From: JAFGQJ01 sp964495755
Lineage (GTDB): Bacteria > Spirochaetota > Spirochaetia > SZUA-6 > DRHE01
Assembly: GCA_964495755.1 (NCBI GenBank)
Contig: CAZBXU010000019.1
Location: 1-28,243, forward strand
Direction of reading: 5' to 3'
Length of the DNA stretch: 28,243 nt
Each line of letters opens with the position of its first letter. Within the stretch, counting starts at the first letter, position 1. Positions 15,216 to 22,854 of this stretch are shown here, piece after piece. Below the pieces are notes generated by a model. The model searched no databases. It worked only from the letters and a program-made list of their open reading frames with translations, and was not told where the DNA came from. A program made the position numbers and the translations under genes.

Positions 15216-16601
15216 ATGAATAAAGAGCGCAGATTTTTTAAAGAGCGCACCCTCTGGATTGTGGTGACGGCTTTCCTGGCTGCAGTCATCCTACTTCTGT
15301 CCTTCGCCCCGAGAGTGCTTGCGGGAAATCAGGAGGCGGAAACCCAACGCCTTCTGGGGATGTTTGTCGAAGTATTTCGCTTCGTACAGGAAAACTACGT
15401 CGAAGAGGAGAAAGTCGATCCGGACAACTTGGTTGAAGGCGCCCTGCGGGGTATGTTCGAAGCCCTTGACGACCCCCACTCCGCTTACCTTTCCCCAGAG
15501 GAGATGCGGGACCTTGATGATACGACCACGGGGCGCTTCGGAGGAGTCGGGCTGATTATTTCCAAAATCGATCGCGGTGTTGAAGTTGTATCTCCGATCG
15601 AAGGAACTCCCGCCTACAGGGCCGGCGTCAACGCCGGAGATCTGATCGTCGCGGTCGACGGAGAGTCGGTTGTGGATATGAACATCGACGAAGTGCTGTC
15701 CGTCCTGCGGGGCGAACCGGGCTCTTCGGTTACCATGACGATCCTTCGGGGCAAGAATCTCAGGTTCGACGTGCGGGTTGTCCGCGACATGATCGAGGTG
15801 CCCACGGTTCGCGAGGACATGATCCCCGACGAAATTGCTTATTTGCGCATCATCCAGTTCACCCCCCTGACCACCGATCGGGTTGAAGACGCCATTCTCG
15901 ATTTCGAGGATCGCGGTTACAACTCTATGATCATCGACCTGCGCAGCAATCCCGGCGGGCTGCTGTCCAGTGTGATCGATGTGGCGGATTTTTTCCTCTC
16001 CAAGGGGCCGATCGTCAGCACCCGCTCCCGGGTTGCTTCGGAGAACCACGTATTCTACGCCTCCTACCGCAAAACCATCGTTGCCCCGGACCTTCCGATC
16101 GTCGTGCTGATCGATCGCGGTTCTGCAAGTGCGTCGGAGATTCTTGCCGGTGCGCTCAAGGATACGGGGCGGGCCACTATTATGGGCGAAAAGTCCTACG
16201 GCAAGGGTTCCGTGCAGCAGATCAAGCGGGCCGGAGATGCCGGCTTCCGCCTGACCATGTCGCGATACTACACACCGTTGGGAAAAAATATCGACAAGAT
16301 CGGGATCTCTCCCGATATACCGGTTCAGGAGCCGGAGTTCAGCGAAGAGGAGGAGCAGGCCCTGTCTCGCATCATCGATGAAGAGTTGATCAAGGATTTT
16401 TTAACCCGCTATCCCAACCCCACGGAGCAGGATATCTCCTCCTTTGAGCGGGAATTGGAGAATAAAAATATCCAGCTGAACGATCGCTATATCCGACGGC
16501 TGGTTCGTAATGAGCTGAATCGAACCAACAACAATCCCCCCGTGTACGATCTGGAATTCGATCTCGTGCTCCGGGAAGCGGTGAACTACCTCAAGGACTA
16601 A
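15216..16601 (+). CDS. S41-family carboxy-terminal processing protease (CtpA-type)
   Basis: 461 residues. An N-terminal signal anchor (TLWIVVTAFLAAVILLLSFAP) places the enzyme in the periplasm. A PDZ domain spans about 105-185 (GRFGGVGLII... with the substrate-groove region GVGLII). The S41 protease core follows with DLRSNPGGLL, the nucleophile in RGSASASEILAG (Ser305) and the general base in GEKSYGKGSVQ (Lys330), spaced 25 residues apart as in E. coli Prc. The family trims or degrades exported proteins from their C termini. The last 90 residues form an acidic, helical tail. It is the first gene of an operon with yjbQ (9 bases downstream), rsmE and a WecG-like gene. Confidence 0.95.
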   Translation: MNKERRFFKERTLWIVVTAFLAAVILLLSFAPRVLAGNQEAETQRLLGMFVEVFRFVQENYVEEEKVDPDNLVEGALRGMFEALDDPHSAYLSPEEMRDLDDTTTGRFGGVGLIISKIDRGVEVVSPIEGTPAYRAGVNAGDLIVAVDGESVVDMNIDEVLSVLRGEPGSSVTMTILRGKNLRFDVRVVRDMIEVPTVREDMIPDEIAYLRIIQFTPLTTDRVEDAILDFEDRGYNSMIIDLRSNPGGLLSSVIDVADFFLSKGPIVSTRSRVASENHVFYASYRKTIVAPDLPIVVLIDRGSASASEILAGALKDTGRATIMGEKSYGKGSVQQIKRAGDAGFRLTMSRYYTPLGKNIDKIGISPDIPVQEPEFSEEEEQALSRIIDEELIKDFLTRYPNPTEQDISSFERELENKNIQLNDRYIRRLVRNELNRTNNNPPVYDLEFDLVLREAVNYLKD

Positions 16602-16610
16602 AAACTGATC

Positions 16611-17018
16611 ATGGTCTCGCGTTTCCAGGTAGCTAGCAAGGAGCGCTGCCAGTTCATCGACATCACCTCTCAGGTCGGCGACACGGTTCGCTCCTCGGGA
16701 GTCAGGGAGGGGCTCTGCACGGTTTTCGTGCCCCACACCACCGCCGGGGTGACGATCAACGAGAACGCCGATCCCAGTGTGGTACGGGACATGCTGATGG
16801 AGCTGGAAAAAGTCATCCCCTTCAACGATCGCTACAACCACCTGGAGGGAAACTCCGCCGCTCATATCAAGGCCTCGCTGATGGGCTGCAGTGCACAAAT
16901 TATCGTGAGCGCCGGAGCTTTGAGCTTGGGGACCTGGCAGGGGATCTACTTCTGCGAGTTCGATGGACCCCGCCGCCGTTCGGTTCAGGTTCAAGTCCTC
17001 GGTACAACCGGTTCATGA
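16611..17018 (+). CDS. YjbQ/UPF0047-family protein
   Basis: 135 residues, the full family length. The three conserved blocks are present: PHTTAGVTINENADPSVVRD (His42), NHLEGNSAAHIKASLMG (His77 and His85) and LGTWQGIYFCEFDGPR. The histidines are proposed to form the metal or active site. Members have been annotated as secondary thiamine-phosphate synthases because E. coli YjbQ shows such activity weakly, but the physiological role is uncertain. It begins 9 bases after the ctpA-type gene and overlaps rsmE by 4 bases (ATGA), indicating translational coupling. The product should be cytosolic. Confidence 0.9.
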   Translation: MVSRFQVASKERCQFIDITSQVGDTVRSSGVREGLCTVFVPHTTAGVTINENADPSVVRDMLMELEKVIPFNDRYNHLEGNSAAHIKASLMGCSAQIIVSAGALSLGTWQGIYFCEFDGPRRRSVQVQVLGTTGS

Positions 17019-17788
17019 GAGTATTCCTCCTTCCACAAAATCCACCATCCGGACAATTCCTCGACATCACGGGAAAGGATTACCACTACCTGGTCCGTGT
17101 ACGCCGGGTGAAAGTAGGAGAGCAATTCCCCGGTACCGATGGTCGGGGCGGCAGCTGGCGGTGCACGGTTTCGAAGATCGGACCGTCATCGTTACGACTA
17201 CAACTGGAGGAAACAACAGATCCGCCTCTGTCGCCGCAGCTGTCGATCTGCCTGATCCAGTGTCTTCCCAAGGCGAAGAAGATGGATCTGATCGTCCGCC
17301 AGGCTACGGAGGCGGGACTTCGGCGCTTGATTCCCGTGTTCAGCCGCTACAGCCAGGTCAGATACAGCGACAGGCAGGGGGCGCAGAGAAAGCTCGAGCG
17401 CTGGCAGCGTATCGCCCGAGAGGCATTGCAGCAGAGCGGAGCCGCCGCCGCGCCGATCATCAAGTCTCCTCGGGAGCTGCAGGCCGTGCTAGCAGAGCTA
17501 GCAGATCTGCACGATCCGGTGGACGGCGAGGTAAGGTTGTTTTTTCATCAGGACAGAGAAGGAAGTGATACGCTTCACGGGTGTCTTTCCAAAATTGCGA
17601 AAATCATTACACTGGTGGTGGGTCCGGAGGGTGGTCTGGCCGAGAATGAGATTGACCAGCTCCGGAGCAAGAGTTTTGTGCCCATCACTTTTGGCCACAC
17701 GGTGCTGCGCGCGGAAACTGCCGCCCTGTATGCCCTTGCTGCCGTGCAGACCGTGATTTATGAGAGGAAAGCGTGGGAACCAACGTAG
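17015..17788 (+). CDS. rsmE: 16S rRNA (uracil-1498-N3) methyltransferase
   Basis: 257 residues, typical of RsmE. The enzyme uses S-adenosylmethionine to methylate N3 of U1498 in 16S rRNA of the small subunit. An N-terminal PUA-like domain (about 1-75, with KDYHYLVRVRRVKVG) is followed by the SPOUT methyltransferase domain: CLPKAKKMDLIVRQATEAG, SRYSQVRY, VVGPEGGLAENEI at 201-213 and the knot region LRAETAALYALAAVQ from 231. It overlaps yjbQ by 4 bases and the next gene by 16 bases, so it sits in the middle of a translationally coupled operon. Confidence 0.96.
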   Translation: MRVFLLPQNPPSGQFLDITGKDYHYLVRVRRVKVGEQFPGTDGRGGSWRCTVSKIGPSSLRLQLEETTDPPLSPQLSICLIQCLPKAKKMDLIVRQATEAGLRRLIPVFSRYSQVRYSDRQGAQRKLERWQRIAREALQQSGAAAAPIIKSPRELQAVLAELADLHDPVDGEVRLFFHQDREGSDTLHGCLSKIAKIITLVVGPEGGLAENEIDQLRSKSFVPITFGHTVLRAETAALYALAAVQTVIYERKAWEPT

Positions 17789-18474
17789 CAACAAACAGAA
17801 TTCGCATCCTAGACGTTCCCGTGGATTGTGTCGACGAGCAGCAGGCGCTCAAAGCTGTTGAATCCTTCCTCACGGACAAGGAGCGCCACCAGCTGGTGTT
17901 CCTCAATTTGAAGAATCTGTTCAAGGGCCGACGAGACGCGGAGTTCCGCCGTCTCCTGCGGGGGGCTTCCTTGATCCTGCCCGTATATCCCGGGTTGGTA
18001 CGGGCGACCCGTTTCTTGAGAAAACTCACACTTACCGTTTTTTCTCCCTTCTCATTTGTCATCCGTCTGCTGTCTTTGGCTGAACGGCTGAACCGTACCG
18101 TGTATCTGCTCGGTTCCCGGAAAGAGGATGTGGAGCGGGCCGAACGAAATCTTCGGGACTCCTATCCCAAGCTGAAACTGGTGGGACGCTTTTCCGGGTA
18201 CCTCCCTAAAGGAGCGGAAAAACAGGTGCTGATGGCGATCAAGAAGGCCTCCCCCTCATTTCTCATGGTAGGGAGCGGTCTTCCCGGAAAAGACCTCTGG
18301 ATCCTTAGGCGGAAGCGGGAGCTGAATCCCGGTGTGTCTATTTGGGTGGGGGACTGCTTCGAAATGTTCTCCGGAAAACGAAAGATCAGTCGGTTGGCCG
18401 CAGAAGGCTCCTCCGCGCTTTCCGTTCTCTACTTCTGGTTTGTCGTGTTGGTGGCCAAGATATTCAAACGGTAG
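17773..18474 (+). CDS. WecG/TagA/CpsF-family glycosyltransferase homologue, possibly catalytically altered
   Basis: 233 residues from a GTG at 17773 preceded by GAGAGGAAAGC. Blocks match the GT26 family: RILDVPVDCVDEQQAL at the N terminus, TVYLLGSRKEDVERAERNL in the nucleotide-binding half, LKLVGRFSGYLP, and the closing SFLMVGSGLPGKDLWI...WVGDCFEMFSGK. Active members add N-acetylmannosamine or a related sugar to a polyprenyl-linked acceptor. The segment that normally reads PDG, with the catalytic aspartate, here reads ILPVYPGLV, and the usual N-terminal asparagine-histidine motif is NLKNLFKGR. Catalysis is therefore doubtful. A C-terminal hydrophobic tail (VLYFWFVVLVAKIF) could attach it to the membrane. 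It overlaps rsmE by 16 bases. Confidence 0.75.
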   Translation: MGTNVATNRIRILDVPVDCVDEQQALKAVESFLTDKERHQLVFLNLKNLFKGRRDAEFRRLLRGASLILPVYPGLVRATRFLRKLTLTVFSPFSFVIRLLSLAERLNRTVYLLGSRKEDVERAERNLRDSYPKLKLVGRFSGYLPKGAEKQVLMAIKKASPSFLMVGSGLPGKDLWILRRKRELNPGVSIWVGDCFEMFSGKRKISRLAAEGSSALSVLYFWFVVLVAKIFKR

Positions 18475-18497
18475 AACGTCTTGAACTTCAGAAAAGA

Positions 18498-18947
18498 TCA
18501 ATAATCGTAAAGCTTCAAATATTCGTAGAGCTCTTTGAAGTCGGCCCGGGTCGCGCGGATGATGAATCGGCCCAGAGCGCTGCGGATAACGGGAATGAAG
18601 AGGGAAAATCCCAGAAGATCGGTAATGAATCCGGGGGTGAGCAGCAGAATACCCGCGGCGAAGATCCCGGTCAGGGTGATAAACTCCTCGGTGGGGAACA
18701 CCCCCTCCTTGATCTTGTCCTTGAGCAGCTGCAGGTTTTTCTGGAAGCCCCGGAGGGCGAAGAGCATTCCCATCAGCCCGGTAAAGGCTGCCAGGGCGAG
18801 GGTGAAGTAGTTGCCGATCCGGTCCCCGAGGTAGATGATCAGAAAGATCTCGGCCAATGGCAGCAAGGAGTACAACAGGGCCAGGATGAGCAGTTTCGTG
18901 ATGAAGGTCCGGTCGAGGAAACGAAGGATGAATTTGGCCCGATCCAT
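18498..18947 (-). CDS. FxsA-family membrane protein
   Basis: 149 residues from the ATG at 18947; the frame is open much further but the extension is arginine/serine-rich shadow sequence. Three or four membrane segments include LLILALLYSLLPLAEIFLIIYLG and LTGIFAAGILLLTPGFITDLLGF; the PGFITD motif and the following LLGFSLFIPVIR are the hallmark of FxsA. E. coli FxsA suppresses phage T7 exclusion by the F plasmid when overproduced; its normal role is unknown. Here the N terminus is about 15 residues longer than the minimal family form. It follows the lysophospholipase-like gene on the same strand with a 44-base gap. Confidence 0.85.
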   Translation of the reverse strand: MDRAKFILRFLDRTFITKLLILALLYSLLPLAEIFLIIYLGDRIGNYFTLALAAFTGLMGMLFALRGFQKNLQLLKDKIKEGVFPTEEFITLTGIFAAGILLLTPGFITDLLGFSLFIPVIRSALGRFIIRATRADFKELYEYLKLYDY

Positions 18948-18991
18948 GCTGGCATAGTAGCATGGAGGGTAGGGCTGGACAAGCGGTGGTA

Positions 18992-19954
18992 CTATCGGAT
19001 GTTTCGCATCTGCTCGTTTAGAAAGGATTTGATGTGAGCGATCGCTGCGGCACGGATGTCTTCCCGTTCGATCAGGATTTCGTGTCTGGCGCCCCGCATC
19101 AAAACCTTGCGGCACAGGGAGGCGCGACGGCAGAAGCGGTCCTGAGCCCCCGCTTTGGTGAGGCTGTCGTGTTCCGCCTGCAGAAGCAGAACGGGTACTT
19201 TGATCTGTTCCGCGCCCCGTACGGCTCGATGACCGGCCAGAAGGCTTTCCCGGATCCAGCGGTTGGTTACTCCTCCGAACTGGATCGCTTCGGTGTTGGG
19301 GATGATCTCCTGCTCCCAAAGCGACCAGCGAGGGTAGCTGTGACTGATCGTGTTGTTCTGAAAGGAAGGCCTTTTTATGTTCTTCTGGCCGAAACTGTAT
19401 TGTTCATGCCGTCCGGGACGGTCAAGCAGGCGAGTCAGGGCACGGAGGGCAAAACCCGGCGCAGGGCCGGCATTCAGCTCAAACAGCGGCGAGCACAGTA
19501 CCCCGGCCTGAAACTCCTCCGGGTAGCTCTCCAGGTGCAGCGCGGCGATAAGGCTTCCGGTTGAATGGCCGAGAACAAAGAGATGTTGGTGTTTTCCGGC
19601 TTTCACCACGGCGTCTAAGAAAGTCCTGAAATCCTGAAGGTAGTCGGAAAAGTGTTCCACATGCATCTTCAGGCGGTCCGGCAGCATCCGCTCCGAGAAT
19701 CCCATACCCCGATGATCCATCGTGTACAGACTCAAGGGAAGCTCCTGTAGGTCGTAGAAAACTTCAGCGTACTTGAGGTAGGTCTCGGATTTTCCGGGGA
19801 GCACGACCAGAGCGCCGGAGGGGTTCTTCTTCTCAAAGCAGAGATAGCGGATTTTTAGCCCGCCTACCCCGGCAAACTCTCCAAAGCGTCCGTTATTGTA
19901 GAACGGCAGTACCCGGGACTCGTATTTGCTGCGGAACGTCCGTTCATCGTCCAT
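18992..19954 (-). CDS. Alpha/beta hydrolase, lysophospholipase (PldB)-like
   Basis: 320 residues from the ATG at 19954, or 329 from an in-frame ATG at 19981. I prefer 19954 because it overlaps the end of the upstream remnant by 11 bases and lies just after a good promoter; neither start has a clear ribosome-binding site. The serine-hydrolase triad is visible (numbering from 19954): Ser131 in LGHSTGS, Asp263 in LLQAEHDSL and His291 in GARHEIL, with YTMDHRGMGFS preceding the nucleophile elbow. This matches the S33/PldB group that acts on monoacylglycerols or lysophospholipids. No signal peptide is seen. The upstream gene is truncated, so its native transcript may have been longer. Confidence 0.85.
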   Translation of the reverse strand: MDDERTFRSKYESRVLPFYNNGRFGEFAGVGGLKIRYLCFEKKNPSGALVVLPGKSETYLKYAEVFYDLQELPLSLYTMDHRGMGFSERMLPDRLKMHVEHFSDYLQDFRTFLDAVVKAGKHQHLFVLGHSTGSLIAALHLESYPEEFQAGVLCSPLFELNAGPAPGFALRALTRLLDRPGRHEQYSFGQKNIKRPSFQNNTISHSYPRWSLWEQEIIPNTEAIQFGGVTNRWIRESLLAGHRAVRGAEQIKVPVLLLQAEHDSLTKAGAQDRFCRRASLCRKVLMRGARHEILIEREDIRAAAIAHIKSFLNEQMRNIR

Positions 19955-20288
19955 AGTCGATCGATATACTATACGATCCATTGATTGCCGTGTGCAACGA
20001 CAGATCTTTGTAGAAGAAGTACTCCGCGGTCAGTCGTACAAAGTTCTGGATTTTGAACTCGAAAGGCACGGTATAACCGGGCTCAAAGTCATTCCCCCAC
20101 GATACCGTTCCGAGTAGGGCACCGAAGCGGTTTTTCGCCAGCTCTCTTTCCAGGACCGCCCGGCGGTACCCGCTCTCAGAGTATCCGGAGAGCTGAAAGG
20201 CGAGAGATTCGACCACTGTTTTCATAAGAATTCGTTCGGCAAGCTTGTATGACCCTATGGAGTTCAAGTAGGTCATGAGGATCTCGGG
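19944..20288 (-). pseudogene. 3' remnant of a truncated gene, possibly a TamB-like or outer-membrane protein
   Basis: An open frame whose last 115 or so codons read as real protein (SGYSESGYRRAVLEREL, FGALLGTVSWGNDFEPGYTV, then FVRLTAEYFFYKDLSLHT and a final YSISIDYGR). The alternating aromatic strands at the C terminus recall outer-membrane or TamB-like C termini, but I cannot name the family. Upstream of about 20288 the same frame runs antisense through sequence homologous to a response-regulator gene and soon meets a stop (20315-20313). The 5' part of the gene is therefore missing and the break coincides with the rearrangement. An ATG at 20276 could still start a 110-residue peptide. The end overlaps the hydrolase gene. 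Confidence 0.55.
19968..19997 (-). promoter_or_regulatory. Possible promoter of the lysophospholipase-like gene
   Basis: On the minus strand TTGCAC (19997-19992), an 18-base spacer and TATAGT (19973-19968). If used, it would leave a leader of only a few bases before the ATG at 19954. It lies within the 3' end of the truncated upstream gene. Confidence 0.35.
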
Positions 20289-20395
20289 GATTGTCCCCTC
20301 CTGGACATCAATCTACCCGACAGGAGCGTTCTCGACGTGCTGGATGAGATCCTGGCCCGGCAGGAGGGACCACCTACGATAGTGCTGACTGCATC
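20289..20395 (+). pseudogene. Fragment of a response-regulator receiver domain (paralogue of the gene at 21701)
   Basis: Bases 20289-20392 align without gaps to 21836-21939 inside the intact sigma-54 activator gene, an offset of 1547. By hand count about 87 of 104 positions match, with a single mismatch in 20304-20351. It encodes LLDINLPDRSVLDVLDEILA, the phosphoacceptor region of a receiver domain, then PPTIVLTA. There is no start, no upstream half and no downstream half. The frame runs on into unrelated sequence to a stop at 20474. The differences are spread along the match, so this is an old paralogue remnant, not a fresh copy or an assembly error. Confidence 0.85.
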
Positions 20396-20409
20396 ACAAA
20401 TCCGATATC

Positions 20410-20430
20410 CACCTTTTCTGCCAAAAGGTG
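20410..20430. other. Perfect 8-base inverted repeat
   Basis: CACCTTTT (20410-20417) and AAAAGGTG (20423-20430) with a 5-base loop. It lies 84 bases past the end of the esterase gene, in the rearranged patch. There is no T-run on either side, so it is not a standard Rho-independent terminator. Confidence 0.5.
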
Positions 20431-20513
20431 AGTGGAATCATACATGTCTAGTCACCCGAAGTCACGCTCTGTAAAACTCAAAGCAAAAAAATCCAGACAA
20501 GTACAACCTTGAA

Positions 20514-21419
20514 TTAATCTCGGTTTTTCAAATGTTTATCAAAAAAATCCCATACGGGATAATCCGTTGACATGTTGATATTTACACCATGTCCTACATC
20601 TTTCTGCATGATCAAGGTGTGGGAAACGCCGATCTCCTTCATCTTTCTATCCAAGAGTTGCGCCTGCTGCGGCGGTACCGTTTTATCCTGATCACCATGG
20701 ACCATGAGCACCGGGGGATCGTCTTCACTGACATACGTTATGGGGCTGGCTTGTCTGTATTTTTCTGGCAGCTCTTCAAGAGATCCCCCTATTAACCACA
20801 TAATCATGTTTTTATCTACGTATCTAGTTTCAAAAAAACTCGCTAGGTCGGTTGGACCGGCTAGGCTGACCACTGCCTGCACCTTGCTCGAGAAGTTCAG
20901 ATTTCCACAGTTCCCCTCCATGCCATCTGACGAATCTGTAAAACCTAGCATCAAAGCCAAATGACCACCAGCCGACAAACCGAATGCTCCGATACGTGCA
21001 GGGTCAATCTTGTATTTTACTGCATTCGCTCGAAGCCAACGCACGGCACATTTTACGTCATGTAATTGAGCAGGGAATGGATATTTTGTCTTTGGACCAT
21101 CTTTTACACGGGTCAGACGGTAGTCTACACTCATGGCGACATAATCTCTCTCTGCAGCCCGTTTGATATAACTCGTTTGTCTAGATCCTGCGGACCACCG
21201 GCCCCCGTGAATAAATACCAAAGCAGGGTACGGTCCTTCACCTTTCCCAGGTCTGGCGAGATCAAGTTTCAAATCGACTCCATCGACTGTACCAAATACG
21301 ATTCCTCCCTCCCAAATGACTGTTTGCTCCTTAGAACTACTTTCGTTGGATTGGCAACCGATCAAAGATAACACCAGGAAGATCGGGATCAGGGTCAAAA
21401 TCGGATTTCTTTTTTTCAT
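20514..21419 (-). CDS. Lipoprotein alpha/beta hydrolase (esterase/BD-FAE-like)
   Basis: 301 residues. The ATG at 21419 follows a GGGGG ribosome-binding site and opens a lipoprotein signal (MKKRNPILTLIPIFLVLSLIGC, Cys22), so the enzyme is probably envelope-anchored. The hydrolase fold shows the oxyanion-hole motif FIHGGRW (71-73), nucleophile Ser149 in GLSAGGH, Asp245 in HGDQDKTVP and His277 in DVGHGV. This fits carboxylesterases of the BD-FAE/LipN type acting on acyl or acetyl esters, perhaps on glycans; the substrate is unknown. Base composition is visibly AT-richer than its neighbours, and the gene sits between two copies of receiver-domain sequence, which suggests acquisition by transfer. 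The 281 bases upstream to the next gene hold no further gene I can support. Confidence 0.88.
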   Translation of the reverse strand: MKKRNPILTLIPIFLVLSLIGCQSNESSSKEQTVIWEGGIVFGTVDGVDLKLDLARPGKGEGPYPALVFIHGGRWSAGSRQTSYIKRAAERDYVAMSVDYRLTRVKDGPKTKYPFPAQLHDVKCAVRWLRANAVKYKIDPARIGAFGLSAGGHLALMLGFTDSSDGMEGNCGNLNFSSKVQAVVSLAGPTDLASFFETRYVDKNMIMWLIGGSLEELPEKYRQASPITYVSEDDPPVLMVHGDQDKTVPPQQAQLLDRKMKEIGVSHTLIMQKDVGHGVNINMSTDYPVWDFFDKHLKNRD

Positions 21420-21700
21420 TCGTATGCCCCCTTTGGATATGGTTTTAATGACCATCACGCTTCTGAGGTACAATCTCCGCAATCAAGCATTTGAGCTAGC
21501 TGGGTTGACCGATATTCTTAAAAATCTAGATCGGACTGATGTAAAAGATGGATGCTAATACCATTTTGAATAAAAAGTGGGTAAATTACCAATAAAAGTG
21601 AACTTCGGTATCAACCGCATTTAGATATACTGAGATCCAAACGCCTTTTGGATGGAAGCTTGCATTCAGGCTGGGGATGCAATAGCATGTTCTGTACCGT

Positions 21701-22831
21701 ATGATCCGGATCCTGTTCATCGATGACGATCCCCAGGCCCAAAAGACCCTGAGCATGGTGCTGCAGGAGGACTACACCCTGGTCTCCGCCCTCACAGCCG
21801 CCGAGGGGCTGGAAGTGCTGGAGAAGGCAGACCCCGATGTGGTGCTCCTCGACATCAATCTACCCGACAGGAGCGGTCTCGACGTGCTGGATGAGATCTT
21901 GGCCCGCCCGGTGGCTCCACCAACAATAATGCTGACTGCTTACGGGGAGGTGGAGTTCGTGAAGCGGGCCATCCAGGCGGGAGCCTACGACTACCTTCTC
22001 AAACCGTACGTTCTTGAACAGCTGGAAGGCACGATCCGCCGAGCTGTGGAAAACATCGCCCTACGCAGGGCTTACATCCCGATCACAGATCCGCAGGTGA
22101 TGGGGAAGCTGGTCGGAGAGAGCAGAGCCCTGAAGGAATTGAAGAGTTTGATCGGGCGCTTTGCCGCCGCAGACTCGCCGGTGCTGATCCAAGGAGAGAG
22201 CGGTACGGGCAAGGAGCTGGTGGCCAGAGCCCTCCACGGCCTTTCCCCCCGAAAGGAGGGAACGTTTCAGGCCATCAACTGCGGCGCTGTACCGGAGACG
22301 CTCGTGGAAGCCGAACTGTTTGGATCGGAGAAGGGTGCCTACACCGACGCCACTACCCGGGCCGGGTGTTTTGAACGAGCCGACGGAGGGACGATTTTAC
22401 TCGACGAGATTGGGGAGCTGCCTCTGAAGGCTCAGGTCACCCTGCTTCGTGTGCTGGAGTTCAAGGAGCTGTACCGGGTCGGGGGAACCAAGGCGATTCC
22501 ACTAAACATTCGGGTGTTCTCCGCCACCAACCGGGATTTGAAGCAAGAGGTGGAAGAGGGGCGCTTCCGGGAGGATCTATACTATAGAATCAATGTTCTG
22601 TTCCTGTCGGTCCCTCCCCTTCGCAGCAGGGATGAAGATATCTCTCTTCTCTGCGCCTATTTCCTTCAGCAGCAAAAGCAGTCAAATCTTCGGATCCATC
22701 CTCAGGCCGTAGAGAAGCTTCTCGCCCATTCCTGGCCCGGAAATGTTCGTGAGCTTCGAAATGTGATGGAACGGGCTGCGGTTCTCTCCGACGGGACTGA
22801 GATACAGGTGCGGGATATTCAATTTTCTTGA
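21701..22831 (+). CDS. NtrC-family sigma-54-dependent response regulator lacking the HTH domain
   Basis: 376 residues. A receiver domain (1-120) has acidic pocket residues at FIDDDP, phosphoacceptor Asp51 in LLDINLPD, Thr79 and Lys101 in LLKPY. An AAA+ sigma-54 interaction domain (about 135-365) follows: Walker A GESGTGKE at 165-172, the sigma-54-contacting loop as GAYTDA at 212-217, Walker B ILLDEIGE at 232-239, and the arginine-containing sensor region SATNRDL and WPGNVREL. The protein stops 16 residues after the AAA+ C-terminal helices, where a Fis-type DNA-binding helix-turn-helix would normally begin, and no HTH-like sequence follows in any near frame. It would activate sigma-54 polymerase without binding an enhancer itself. 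No ribosome-binding site or promoter is convincing. No cognate histidine kinase gene is adjacent. Confidence 0.92.
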   Translation: MIRILFIDDDPQAQKTLSMVLQEDYTLVSALTAAEGLEVLEKADPDVVLLDINLPDRSGLDVLDEILARPVAPPTIMLTAYGEVEFVKRAIQAGAYDYLLKPYVLEQLEGTIRRAVENIALRRAYIPITDPQVMGKLVGESRALKELKSLIGRFAAADSPVLIQGESGTGKELVARALHGLSPRKEGTFQAINCGAVPETLVEAELFGSEKGAYTDATTRAGCFERADGGTILLDEIGELPLKAQVTLLRVLEFKELYRVGGTKAIPLNIRVFSATNRDLKQEVEEGRFREDLYYRINVLFLSVPPLRSRDEDISLLCAYFLQQQKQSNLRIHPQAVEKLLAHSWPGNVRELRNVMERAAVLSDGTEIQVRDIQFS

Positions 22832-22854
22832 TACCGACAGGTCAGTTTCGGACC

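Noticed and set aside
20410..20430. Rho-independent terminator for the esterase gene
   Set aside because: The hairpin is perfect but lacks a T-run on either strand.
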